NCBI RefSeq assembly: GCF_029167375.1
Contig: NZ_JARFTP010000017.1
Span: forward strand, 1-64,000
Direction of reading: 5' to 3'
From: Tsukamurella sp. 8F
GTDB lineage: Bacteria; Actinomycetota; Actinomycetes; Mycobacteriales; Mycobacteriaceae
Length of the DNA stretch: 64,000 nucleotides
Shown here: in pieces, positions 25,823 to 37,128 of the stretch
Numbering within the stretch: position 1 is the first letter of the stretch
Layout of the letters: each line of letters begins with the position of its first letter
Made by a program: the position numbers and the translations under genes
The notes under the pieces: model-generated
What the model was told of the DNA's origin: nothing
Seen by the model: only the letters and a program-made list of their open reading frames with translations
Databases searched by the model: none

Positions 25823-26701
25823 GTGCGATTCACGTACGCCGAGGCGATGACCGAGCCCGACTACTACGTCCCGTTGGCGCAGGCCGCGGAGGCGGCCGGC
25901 TACACGTCCATGTGTGTCGCCGACAGCATCGCGTATCCCGAGGAGTCCGACTCGATATACCCGTATACGCCCGACGGGAGCCGGGAGTTCTTGGACGGCA
26001 AGGCGTTCATCGAGACGTTCGTGCTCTCGGCCGCCCTCGCCGCGTCGACGACGACACTGCGCTTCACGCCTTTCGTGCTGAAGCTCCCGATCCGGCCGCC
26101 GGTACTCGTCGCCAAGCAGGCGACGTCGCTGGCGTACCTCAGCGGTGACCGGTTCGAGCTCGGGGTCGGGATCAGCCCGTGGCCCGAGGACTTCGAGATG
26201 ATGGGCGTACCGTTCGAGCGGCGCGGGCGGCGCATGGACGAATGCATGGAGGTCATCCGCGGCCTGAGCTCGGGCGAGTACTTCGAGTATCACGGCGAGT
26301 TCTACGACGTCGCCCGCCTCAAGCTGACGCCGGCACCGCGTAAGCCCTTGCCGCTGCTGGTCGGCGGACACAGCGACGCGGCTCTGCGGCGCGCGGTGCG
26401 GCTCGGCGACGGCTGGATGCACGCCGGAGGGGATCCCGAGGATCTGGACCGCATGCTGGCACGGATCTCCGAGTTGGAGCGGGAACGCGACACGCCGCGG
26501 GACATCCCGTTCGAGGTCCACGTCATCTCGCTCGACGCGTACACCGTCGACGGCGTCAAACGCCTGGAGGACAAGGGGGTCACCGATGTCATCGTCGGCT
26601 TCCGGCTTCCATACATCGTCGGACCCGACACCGAGCCGCTCGAGAAGAAGATAGAGAACCTGCAGCGCTACGCCGACGACGTGATCGCCAACTGCTCCTG
26701 A
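25823..26701 (+). CDS. LLM-class F420-dependent oxidoreductase
   Basis: Luciferase-like TIM-barrel oxidoreductase that probably uses coenzyme F420. The 292-residue protein reads MRFTYAEAMTEPDYYVPLAQAAE at the N-terminus, with LSGDRFELGVGISPWPEDFEMMGVPFERRGRRMDE and the phosphate-binding PLLVGGHSDAALRRAVRLGDGWM. GTG 25823 follows a GGAG-containing leader (GGAGAGCTGCC). It is divergent from the chsE operon with a shared KstR-type operator, so a steroid-related reduction or oxidation is likely, but the reaction is not known. Confidence 0.82.
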   Translation: MRFTYAEAMTEPDYYVPLAQAAEAAGYTSMCVADSIAYPEESDSIYPYTPDGSREFLDGKAFIETFVLSAALAASTTTLRFTPFVLKLPIRPPVLVAKQATSLAYLSGDRFELGVGISPWPEDFEMMGVPFERRGRRMDECMEVIRGLSSGEYFEYHGEFYDVARLKLTPAPRKPLPLLVGGHSDAALRRAVRLGDGWMHAGGDPEDLDRMLARISELERERDTPRDIPFEVHVISLDAYTVDGVKRLEDKGVTDVIVGFRLPYIVGPDTEPLEKKIENLQRYADDVIANCS

Positions 26702-26722
26702 ATCAACCGTATGGAGGAAGCT

Positions 26723-27142
26723 ATGACCGACGCCGACCCCGCCCGCGCCGTCGCCGAGGCGTCTCGGAAGGCCGTGCGTGCCAAGGACAAGGACGCGTGG
26801 CTTGCGCTCTTCGCCGAGGACGGCTGGGTCGAGGATCCGGTCGGCCCGTCCGGGTTCGACCCCGACGGCAGAGGCCACCACGGACGCGACGAGATCGCCG
26901 CATTCTGGGACAAGGCGATCGCGCTCGCCGACACCATCGAGTTCGACTACACCGACTCCTTCGCGTGCGGCCGTGAGGTCGCGTACACGGGCGCGATCCG
27001 GACCACCGTGGCAGGCACGCGGATCGATGCGGAGGGAGTATTCGTCTACCGCGTCGACCCTGAGGGCCGCCTCATGTCCCTCCGCGCCTTCTGGGAGGTC
27101 GACCGTGCGATGGCGACGGCCCGCACGATCGCACCGCAGTAG
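26723..27142 (+). CDS. Ketosteroid-isomerase/SnoaL-like NTF2-fold protein
   Basis: Protein of 139 residues with the NTF2/SnoaL cone fold. It resembles the mycobacterial ketosteroid-isomerase homologue Rv0760c in length and in EDGWVEDPVGPSGFDPDGRGHHGRDEIAAFWD and VFVYRVDPEGRLMSLRAFWEVD. It may isomerise or bind a steroid; the essential catalytic Tyr/Asp set of true isomerases cannot be confirmed by eye. ATG 26723 has GGAGG eight bases upstream. It is 21 bp downstream of the LLM oxidoreductase gene and probably cotranscribed. Confidence 0.72.
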   Translation: MTDADPARAVAEASRKAVRAKDKDAWLALFAEDGWVEDPVGPSGFDPDGRGHHGRDEIAAFWDKAIALADTIEFDYTDSFACGREVAYTGAIRTTVAGTRIDAEGVFVYRVDPEGRLMSLRAFWEVDRAMATARTIAPQ

Positions 27143-27198
27143 GCGGGAGAGCCAGGACGCCTCACCGCTCCGGGGGAGCAGGCGGCACCCACGCGGGA

Positions 27199-27324
27199 TC
27201 ACGTCCCAATCGGCGCAGCAGCAGCGCCTGCAGGCCGCAGATCCGGCTCGTCCAGCTCATCACAGATCTCCCGGAAGGCCGCGACACAGCTGTCCAGAAG
27301 TTCGATTCGGCGAGGCGACACCAC
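27199..27324 (-). CDS. Possible 41-residue protein downstream of kshB
   Basis: In the 222-bp gap between the NTF2-fold gene and kshB, the minus strand reads a 41-residue frame beginning with two GTG codons (VVSPRRIELLDSCVAAFREI). The middle is acidic and helix-like, unlike random high-GC translation, and the tail is Ala/Pro-rich. No Shine-Dalgarno sequence is clear. It would be the last gene of the kstD-kshA-kshB transcript. It could be noncoding; no family is recognised. Confidence 0.25.
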   Translation of the reverse strand: MVSPRRIELLDSCVAAFREICDELDEPDLRPAGAAAAPIGT

Positions 27325-27364
27325 TAGCGCACCGTCTCACACGATCCCGCGGAACGCAGGCGGG

Positions 27365-28432
27365 CTACTCGTATCCGATCTCCACTTCGTCGCTCACGGG
27401 AAGGGCCTGGCAGGCCAGGATGAGACCGTCTTCGATGTCCTCGGGTTCGAGGACATCGTTCTCGACCATCCGCACCTCACCCGACACGAGGCGCGCGGCG
27501 CACGCCCCACACGACCCTTCGCGACACGAATACGGAGCCGTCAGGTCGGCATCGAGCAGCACGTCCAGCAGTCGCCTGTCGCGCCGCCAGGACAGAGTGC
27601 GCTTCGCTCCGTCCAATTCGACGGTGAGGGTACCGGGTGCACCCGTTTCGGTCGGCGTCGCGACGTCCGGCTCCGCGTCGGCGAGCGCGTCGGCCTCCGC
27701 CGACTCGGCATCCTCGGCCTCGAACGGGTTGCGCGGCAGCGAGCGGAAGCGCTCCATGTGCACGTCGCGGCGCGCGACACCCAGCGATCCCATCGCCGCG
27801 ACGACCGTGTCCATGAACGCACCCGGGCCGCAGACGTACACGGCATCCTCCCGCCATGGCGCGACGAGCGATGCCAGTTGCTCCTCCGTGGGCAGGCCCT
27901 GCACCGACTCGAGCCAGTGCATGACCCGCAGCCGATCCGGAGAACGCCGCGACAGCTCGGTGAGTCGCGCAGCGAAGATGACCGAACCCGCATGGCGATT
28001 CGCATACACCAGCGTGACCGCGCCCCTCCCGCCGGAGAGCACGGCCTCCACTATCGCCATCACAGGGGTGATCCCGCTACCGCCCGCGAAGAGCAGCAGA
28101 TCGGCGTCGAGCGATTTCGGAGTGAACACCCCGGCAGGCGGCAGGACGTCCATCTCGAGACCAGGTGCGGCGTTGTCGCACAGCCAGTTCGATGCGTAGC
28201 CGTCAGCGGTGCGTTTCACGGCGACCCGTACGACGCCCTCGTCCGGCGCGGCGCACAGCGAGTAGCAGCGCGCGACGGATCCGGTGGTCTCGCTCGGAAC
28301 CCGCACCGTCAGGAACTGGCCGGGCCTGTAGGAGAACGCTTCCCGGTGCTCATCGGGCACCACGAACTCGATCGAGTGGGCGTCCTCCGTCTCTGCGACC
28401 ACCTTGCCCACCTGCACCCGATACACCGTCAC
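27365..28432 (-). CDS. kshB: 3-ketosteroid 9alpha-hydroxylase reductase KshB
   Basis: Flavin and iron-sulfur reductase that passes electrons from NADH to the oxygenase KshA. The 355-residue protein has the FAD-binding domain (PGQFLTVRVPSETTGSVARCYSLCAAP), the NAD-binding domain (LLFAGGSGITPVMAIVEAVL) and a C-terminal plant-type [2Fe-2S] ferredoxin domain with CREGSCGACAARL and a later CQALP cysteine. Length equals the mycobacterial protein (358). An acidic Ala/Glu-rich linker sits before the ferredoxin domain. The GTG start overlaps the stop of the Cys-rich gene upstream (GTGA). Confidence 0.93.
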   Translation of the reverse strand: MTVYRVQVGKVVAETEDAHSIEFVVPDEHREAFSYRPGQFLTVRVPSETTGSVARCYSLCAAPDEGVVRVAVKRTADGYASNWLCDNAAPGLEMDVLPPAGVFTPKSLDADLLLFAGGSGITPVMAIVEAVLSGGRGAVTLVYANRHAGSVIFAARLTELSRRSPDRLRVMHWLESVQGLPTEEQLASLVAPWREDAVYVCGPGAFMDTVVAAMGSLGVARRDVHMERFRSLPRNPFEAEDAESAEADALADAEPDVATPTETGAPGTLTVELDGAKRTLSWRRDRRLLDVLLDADLTAPYSCREGSCGACAARLVSGEVRMVENDVLEPEDIEDGLILACQALPVSDEVEIGYE

Positions 28433-28764
28433 GTATGCTCCTGCGTGCCGATCGGGATCAGGCCGAGTTTCACGGCCGCCGAGATGGATTCGGCGAGCCG
28501 GGGGCATCCGGCGCATGCCGGACGGCCCGAGCGCGACCGGCCCTGGAACGCGGGGCATACGGTGGCGGGGTCGCTGTGCCACTGGATGGCGGTCTGCTCG
28601 CGACTCGTTTTGCGCACCATGACATCCGCGCCACAGCTACCGCATTCGACGGAGGCGTAGCCGTCGGTGAGGAAGTGCCGGCGGTCGTCGAGAGTATCCG
28701 GCAGGTTGCCCCGGGAGCCGAACGTCGTGGTGCCACCGGGATGCGCGACCAGCGCCGCCGACAC
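28429..28764 (-). CDS. Cys-rich protein coupled between kshA and kshB
   Basis: A 111-residue protein with no function I recognise. Five cysteines fall in two groups, Cys41-x2-Cys44 (VECGSCGADV) and Cys70 with Cys84-x2-Cys87 (ATVCPAFQG, RPACAGCP). They are suited to hold zinc or an Fe-S cluster, and the middle part (SREQTAIQWHSD) is hydrophilic. The GTG start directly follows the kshA stop, and its own stop overlaps the kshB start, so its synthesis is tied to both hydroxylase components. A maturation, electron-transfer or stabilising role for KshAB is plausible but inferred. Confidence 0.8.
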   Translation of the reverse strand: MSAALVAHPGGTTTFGSRGNLPDTLDDRRHFLTDGYASVECGSCGADVMVRKTSREQTAIQWHSDPATVCPAFQGRSRSGRPACAGCPRLAESISAAVKLGLIPIGTQEHT

Positions 28765-28765
28765 C

Positions 28766-29959
28766 TCAGGCCCCCGGTCCACGCGCCGGCTCCGCATCGG
28801 CTCGCGAGTCGGCGGAGACCGACGATGACGAGGACGCCTGTCGTGCGATGTTCTCCGCGACCTCGGCTTCCCACGCGGCGAGGGCGTGAGTCGTGTCCAC
28901 CTCGAACTCGAAACGCTGCGTCATATCGTCGGTGACGTCGTCGACGTCGACATAGAACTGCTCGTACCAGCGGCGCAGCTGGTAGACGGGACCGTCCTCC
29001 TCGCACAGGAGCGGGTTGTCGATGCGGGTCTTGTTCCGCCATATCTCGACGTCCTGCAGGAAGCCCAGGCCGACGTTCTTAGCGAACTTCGCGGCGACGT
29101 GGTCGGCCTTCGAATCATCGAGCCCCGGCAGCTTCTTCACCTTCACACCCCACATCAGGCGGAACGAGTCCTGAGTGATCGGGTAGTGGCAGTTGATCAG
29201 GACGTTCTCGATCTTCAGTCCGTGATAATCGTTGTGCAGGTAGTTGATCATGTACGACGGACCGAAGTAGTGCGCCTCGGACTTCAGCAGCACGTCGTCT
29301 CCTCCGGACAGACCCAAGTCCGTGACGTCGTTGCGCCCCTTCGTATCCAGGTACTGCGAGGCGATATGTCCGTCGAAGACGTTCTTGAAGTACGTCGGCA
29401 ACCCGAAGTGGATGTAGAAGAAGTGCGGCATATCGACGACGTTGTCGACGATCTCGCGGCAGTTGGAGCCCTCGATCACGACCGAGTCCCACGTCCAGTT
29501 GCTCCACTCGGGCCCCGCTACGTCGCCGTCGATGGCGGGAATGTCCAGCTCCGGGCCGGGCGTCGTCCCCTGCGCGTCGTGCCATACGAAGAGCTGATCG
29601 TTCTGCACGGCCGTACGCCACGACCGCGTGCGAGCCCGCAGCGGCACGCGCTTGGCGTAGGGGATCGACTTGCAACGCCCGTCACCGCCCCACCGCCAGT
29701 CGTGGAACGGACAGGCGATCTCGTCGCCCTTGACCGTGCCCTGCGTCAGGTCGCCACCCATATGCCGGCAGTAGCCGTCGAGCACGTGTACCGCACCATC
29801 CGCGCTTGCGAACACGACCAACTTGGTGCCGAACGCCGAGACCGCATGCGGTGCACCGTCGGTGAAGTCCTTCAGCAGTCCGAGGCAATGCCAGCCACGT
29901 GCGTAGCGGCTGGGCGCCGTGCCCGAGTCGATGGTCCGGACGTGCTGTTCGGCGATCAT
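28766..29959 (-). CDS. kshA: 3-ketosteroid 9alpha-hydroxylase oxygenase KshA
   Basis: Rieske non-heme iron oxygenase that hydroxylates C9 of 3-ketosteroids; together with KstD this opens ring B. The Rieske site is Cys64-x-His66 (CRHMGGD) and Cys83-x2-His86 (CPFHDW). The catalytic iron is held by His179, His184 (DMPHFFYIHFG) and Asp303 (FLQDVEIW). Length 397 residues is normal; the C-terminal tail is Ser/Ala-rich. The ATG start overlaps the kstD stop, placing it in a kstD-kshA-[Cys-rich]-kshB operon. Confidence 0.95.
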   Translation of the reverse strand: MIAEQHVRTIDSGTAPSRYARGWHCLGLLKDFTDGAPHAVSAFGTKLVVFASADGAVHVLDGYCRHMGGDLTQGTVKGDEIACPFHDWRWGGDGRCKSIPYAKRVPLRARTRSWRTAVQNDQLFVWHDAQGTTPGPELDIPAIDGDVAGPEWSNWTWDSVVIEGSNCREIVDNVVDMPHFFYIHFGLPTYFKNVFDGHIASQYLDTKGRNDVTDLGLSGGDDVLLKSEAHYFGPSYMINYLHNDYHGLKIENVLINCHYPITQDSFRLMWGVKVKKLPGLDDSKADHVAAKFAKNVGLGFLQDVEIWRNKTRIDNPLLCEEDGPVYQLRRWYEQFYVDVDDVTDDMTQRFEFEVDTTHALAAWEAEVAENIARQASSSSSVSADSRADAEPARGPGA

Positions 29960-31659
29960 GCGATCTCCTCCTTCTCGGATGCGGCGGGCGCGCTCGAAGC
30001 GGCGTGTGCGATGTCCTCGACCGCCAGGTATGCGAAGACCATGGCCGGCCCGATGGTCGCGCCGGGGCCCGCGTACGTGTGGCCCATGACGGGCGCGCTC
30101 GAATTGCCCGAGGCGTACAGCCCCTCTACGACGGTGCCGTCCGTGCGCAGCACCCGCCCTGCGCAGTCGGTGACGAGCCCGCCCTTGGTACCGAGATCCC
30201 CGGGCACCATCTTCGCGGCGTAGAACGGCCCGGTCGCAAGTCGCCCGAGACTCGGGTTGGGCTTGTTGTGCGGGTCGCCGTAGTAGTGGTCGTAGGCGCT
30301 CTCGCCGCGGCCGAAATCCGTATCCCGCCCCGCGGCCGCGAACCCGTTGAACCGTTCGACGGTCTCGGAGAGCGCCTGCGCCGGAACGCCTATCGCGCCG
30401 GCGAGGTCGTCGAGACTGTCGGCTCGAACCAGGCAGCCGTGCTCGAACCAGCGCCGGGGGAGCGCCTGCCGCGGGCCCTGCCCCGCGAACATGTAGCGGT
30501 TGCGGTATCGCTGGTCGAAGACGAGCCAGGCCGGGATGTTCTCGCCCGGACCGTCGCCCTGTCCGAACTCGCCGCCGTACATCGCGTGCGTCGCTTCGAC
30601 GTACGGGGCGGATTCGTTGACGAACCGCTCACCGCGCGCGTTGACCATGATGCTGCCGGGCAACGATCGCTCGGCCAGGCAGAACCACGCACCGCGGGGG
30701 AGTGGGATCGACGGGCCCCACCACGCATCGTCCATGAATGCCACGGCACCGCCGGCGGCCATACCGGCCGTGATCGCGTCTCCCGTGTTGGCGGGCACGC
30801 CATTGGTCCACTCCGTGCCGATCGGCTCGCGCTGATACGCCCGCCGCATCTCCGCGTTGTGCTCGAAGCCGCCGGCGGCAAGCACGACACCGTGCCGCGC
30901 GTGGAGCGTGACGCCCTCACCCACGACCACTCCCGTGACGCGCCCGGCGCCGTCGTCGACGACCGATCGAAGCGGAGTGTCGAGCAGGACGGGTACGCCG
31001 GCCTCCAGCAGCCCGGCCCGCAGCCCCGCAGCGAGGGCCTGGCCCCGCCCGAGCAGGTGCTTGCGCCGCGCCCGCCCCAGGACCATTCGCGCACCGACGC
31101 GCAGTGCGCGCACGGGGCCGCGCCAGTCCCGTGCGAGCAGGTTGAGCCATTTGTAGTCGGCCTGCGTCACGACGAGGTTCATCGGCGCTCTGGTGTAGTC
31201 GGGCTCGAGGTGGGCGAGTTCGGCTCCCAAGCGGCGCCCGTCGAACGGGCGCGGTTCCACCGAGCGCCCCTGCGCCCGGCCACCCGGTGCTTCCGGGTAG
31301 TAGTCCGAATACCCTGGCACCCAGCGCAGACGCAGCGGAGTGGTGCGGTGCACGAATGCGACGACCTCCGGCCCGCGCTCGACGTACGTGTCGATCCGCT
31401 CGGCGGGCACGTGATCGCCGACAATGGCTTTCAGGTACGCCCGAGCGTCGTCGCGGGAATCTCGCACCCCCGCGTCGATCAGGGCCTCGTTGCCGGGGAT
31501 CCACACGCCTCCGCCGGAGCGAGCGGTCGACCCGCCGTAGTGGGCGGCCTTCTCGACGATCACGACTGAGAGTCCACGGTGCGCCGCCGAGAGCGCCGCA
31601 GTCATGCCGGCGGCGCCGCTGCCCACCACGACCACGTCGTAGGTGTCGTCGCTGCTCAT
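29956..31659 (-). CDS. kstD: 3-ketosteroid delta1-dehydrogenase KstD
   Basis: FAD enzyme that introduces the C1-C2 double bond in 3-ketosteroids, needed for ring-B opening. The 567-residue protein equals mycobacterial KstD (566) in length. It shows the FAD site VVVVGSGAAGMTAALSAAHRG, the conserved region YSDYYPEAPGGR that holds a catalytic tyrosine, and the C-terminal GNSSAPVMGHTYAGPGATIGPAM that holds the second tyrosine/glycine pair. ATG 31659 is preferred (GGAG upstream); the open frame continues upstream into the operator region. First gene of the kstD-kshA-kshB operon. Confidence 0.94.
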   Translation of the reverse strand: MSSDDTYDVVVVGSGAAGMTAALSAAHRGLSVVIVEKAAHYGGSTARSGGGVWIPGNEALIDAGVRDSRDDARAYLKAIVGDHVPAERIDTYVERGPEVVAFVHRTTPLRLRWVPGYSDYYPEAPGGRAQGRSVEPRPFDGRRLGAELAHLEPDYTRAPMNLVVTQADYKWLNLLARDWRGPVRALRVGARMVLGRARRKHLLGRGQALAAGLRAGLLEAGVPVLLDTPLRSVVDDGAGRVTGVVVGEGVTLHARHGVVLAAGGFEHNAEMRRAYQREPIGTEWTNGVPANTGDAITAGMAAGGAVAFMDDAWWGPSIPLPRGAWFCLAERSLPGSIMVNARGERFVNESAPYVEATHAMYGGEFGQGDGPGENIPAWLVFDQRYRNRYMFAGQGPRQALPRRWFEHGCLVRADSLDDLAGAIGVPAQALSETVERFNGFAAAGRDTDFGRGESAYDHYYGDPHNKPNPSLGRLATGPFYAAKMVPGDLGTKGGLVTDCAGRVLRTDGTVVEGLYASGNSSAPVMGHTYAGPGATIGPAMVFAYLAVEDIAHAASSAPAASEKEEIA

Positions 31660-31752
31660 CTGCGTCTCCAACTCCCGTTCCCGCCGTGTAGCACGTTCCG
31701 AAACGACCCGTGGTGCGAGCCACGTCACAGTCCGCCCTGCCTGAGCATAGAC

Positions 31753-31766
31753 TAGAACACGTTTCA
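31753..31766. promoter_or_regulatory. KstR-type operator of the kstD operon
   Basis: TAGAACACGTTTCA matches TNNAACNNGTTNNA exactly. It lies 94 bp before kstD and just after the end of the 31768-33255 gene. Confidence 0.77.
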
Positions 31767-31767
31767 T

Positions 31768-33255
31768 TCAAGCGTGCGGGACTTCGGCATCTCCGCTGGT
31801 CCTGCGCGCGGCGGCGGCTCCCGCGCGGCGCCCGTAGAAGCTGCCGTCACCCAGTGACGTACCGCTCGCGTAACCGCCTGACGCGAGTCCCCAAGTGCAA
31901 CGGCCGGCGGCGTACAACCCGTCGATCGGCCCGCCCGCCACGTGCTGCACGCGACCGTCGAGGTCACAGCGCAGGCCGCCGAGGGTGAACCCCGCCGTGA
32001 AGCCGCGCATGTCGAAGGCGGCGAACGGAGAGCGCAGCGGACGTAGCCACTCCCTCTTCTTCCCCAGCAGCGGATCCTCGCCGCACTCGGCATACGCGTT
32101 GTACATGTCGACGGTGCCCTGTAGCGCACCAGCGGGCAGGCCCATGTCGGCCTCGAGCTCGGCGATACTCCCAGCCGCCCACGTCGGGGGCTGGCGGAAG
32201 AAGGGCGTCGATGTCGCCGTGGCCACACCCTCGTCGTGGCCCGCCTCATCGATGACCAGGAACGCCTCGTTGCCCTGATCGAGCAGGACCGCCTGCCCGA
32301 TGCGCCCGGGATAGGTGTCCTCCGCGATGAACCGCTGGCCCCGGCCGTTGACCACGATGCCACGTGCCAGTAGCTGAGGATCGCCGAAGAACGCGACCTC
32401 GGTCGCATCCATGTGGGCCACCGCGGCACCGACGGCTTGCGCCATCAAGATCGACACGCCGTCGTGTTCCTCGATCGCTGCCGCGGGCCTCCCCGCGAGA
32501 CGCGGTGCGTGCGCGGCCACCATGTCGGCGTTATAGGTGAAACCACCCGTCGCGAGGACCACGCCCCGCCGGGCGCGCACGGTGAGGTCGCGGCCGTACC
32601 GCCGGGCCCGGAGCCCGGCGATGCGCCCGTCCCCGGTCACGAGCGCGGAGACCCGGACGTCGAATTCGGCGCGCACCCCGAGGGATTCGGCGGTCTCTGC
32701 AAGCGGCCGCATGAGCATGTATCCGGCGCCGCGCACACCGGTCCGCTTGCCCTGCATGCGCGGAACGTGGCCACGCGGCGCGGGCGGTATATCCGCGCGG
32801 AAGGGGGCGGAGTTCTCGCCGCCCGAGTAGCCCAACCCCTCGTCGTGGGGCACCTCCCAGCCCGGCTGACTCCAGAACTCGGGCTTGAACTCCACTCCAC
32901 AGTCGACGAGCCAGTCGTAGTGTCCGGCGCTGCCGGCGCAGTAGTCGCCGATCCGAGCGTCGTCGGCGGCCGGACCGAGGGCCGCGGACATGAACCGCGC
33001 CATCGCCTCCGGGGTGTCGTCGAAGCCCAGAGCACGCTGCAGGGCGGTGCCCCCGCCCAGGTAGATCCAGCCGCCGGACAACGCGGCGGCACCGCCCCAG
33101 CCGCCCGTGCGCTCGAGGACCAGGACTTCGGCACCGGCGCGCGCGGCTTCGATGGCTGCACAGACCCCCGCGATCCCGTACCCGGCCACCACCACGTCGG
33201 CCTCGAGGTCCCACTCTTCGACCACACCCGCCTGTACAGGTCGCACGTCTTGCAC
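31768..33255 (-). CDS. FAD-dependent dehydrogenase, probable 3-ketosteroid delta4(5alpha)-dehydrogenase
   Basis: Flavoprotein of the KstD/fumarate-reductase family, 495 residues: FAD site VVVAGYGIAGVCAAIEAARAG, GGAAALSGGWIYLGGGT, and the C-terminal AAGRCTWGLASGGYASGTSLGD. It is shorter than KstD. The tyrosine-x-serine at 462-464 (GYASG) sits where the Rhodococcus 3-ketosteroid 4(5alpha)-dehydrogenase has its catalytic Tyr-x-Ser, so conversion of 5alpha-3-ketosteroids to 4-ene-3-ketosteroids is likely. GTG 33255 is chosen because GGAGG lies eight bases upstream and a KstR-type operator just beyond; the frame is open to 33414. It is divergent from hsaA. Confidence 0.75.
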   Translation of the reverse strand: MQDVRPVQAGVVEEWDLEADVVVAGYGIAGVCAAIEAARAGAEVLVLERTGGWGGAAALSGGWIYLGGGTALQRALGFDDTPEAMARFMSAALGPAADDARIGDYCAGSAGHYDWLVDCGVEFKPEFWSQPGWEVPHDEGLGYSGGENSAPFRADIPPAPRGHVPRMQGKRTGVRGAGYMLMRPLAETAESLGVRAEFDVRVSALVTGDGRIAGLRARRYGRDLTVRARRGVVLATGGFTYNADMVAAHAPRLAGRPAAAIEEHDGVSILMAQAVGAAVAHMDATEVAFFGDPQLLARGIVVNGRGQRFIAEDTYPGRIGQAVLLDQGNEAFLVIDEAGHDEGVATATSTPFFRQPPTWAAGSIAELEADMGLPAGALQGTVDMYNAYAECGEDPLLGKKREWLRPLRSPFAAFDMRGFTAGFTLGGLRCDLDGRVQHVAGGPIDGLYAAGRCTWGLASGGYASGTSLGDGSFYGRRAGAAAARRTSGDAEVPHA

Positions 33256-33279
33256 GGCAACCACCTCCGCTCGCGATTT

Positions 33280-33293
33280 CAGAACACGTTGCA
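33280..33293. promoter_or_regulatory. KstR-type operator, dehydrogenase side
   Basis: CAGAACACGTTGCA matches 9 of the 10... defined positions except the first base of TNNAACNNGTTNNA (7 of 8 fixed bases). It lies 24 bp before the GTG start at 33255. Confidence 0.6.
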
Positions 33294-33387
33294 ACCGGTG
33301 GCACGGACCCGTGGTCCCATGCCTGACCCGAACCCGGCTGTCACGATGGAATTCTGCCCGATCCGAGCCAGTCTCACCCCAATGAAC

Positions 33388-33401
33388 GAGAACATGTTCT
33401 A
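33388..33401. promoter_or_regulatory. KstR-type operator, hsaA side
   Basis: GAGAACATGTTCTA contains the perfect 12-bp palindrome AGAACATGTTCT and differs from TNNAACNNGTTNNA only at the first base. It lies 58 bp before hsaA. Confidence 0.7.
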
Positions 33402-33459
33402 CCATCTTCGTCAAAGGTCCGGTCTTCAGCGGGACCGCACAGAACCGGGAAGGCGCGAG

Positions 33460-37039
<3,580 letters not shown>

Positions 37040-37053
37040 ACGGCCGATGCCGC

Positions 37054-37115
37054 TCCCTAGTAGAAGTCCGCGTCCCCGCCGACATCTCAGCGGGGAAGCG
37101 GACTTCTACTAGGGA
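37054..37115. repeat. Long palindromic element, copy 1
   Basis: Perfect 26-bp inverted repeat (37054-37079 with 37090-37115) around a 10-nt loop. The outer arm reads TCCCTAGTAGAAGTCCGC. Copies 2 (52244-52303) and 3 (53308-53369) share the outer pattern CCCTARTA..A.TYCGC with matching changes in the opposite arm. It lies between the convergent hsaB and alpha/beta-hydrolase genes and probably also ends transcription. Confidence 0.85.
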
Positions 37116-37128
37116 GAGTCGCTAGCGA

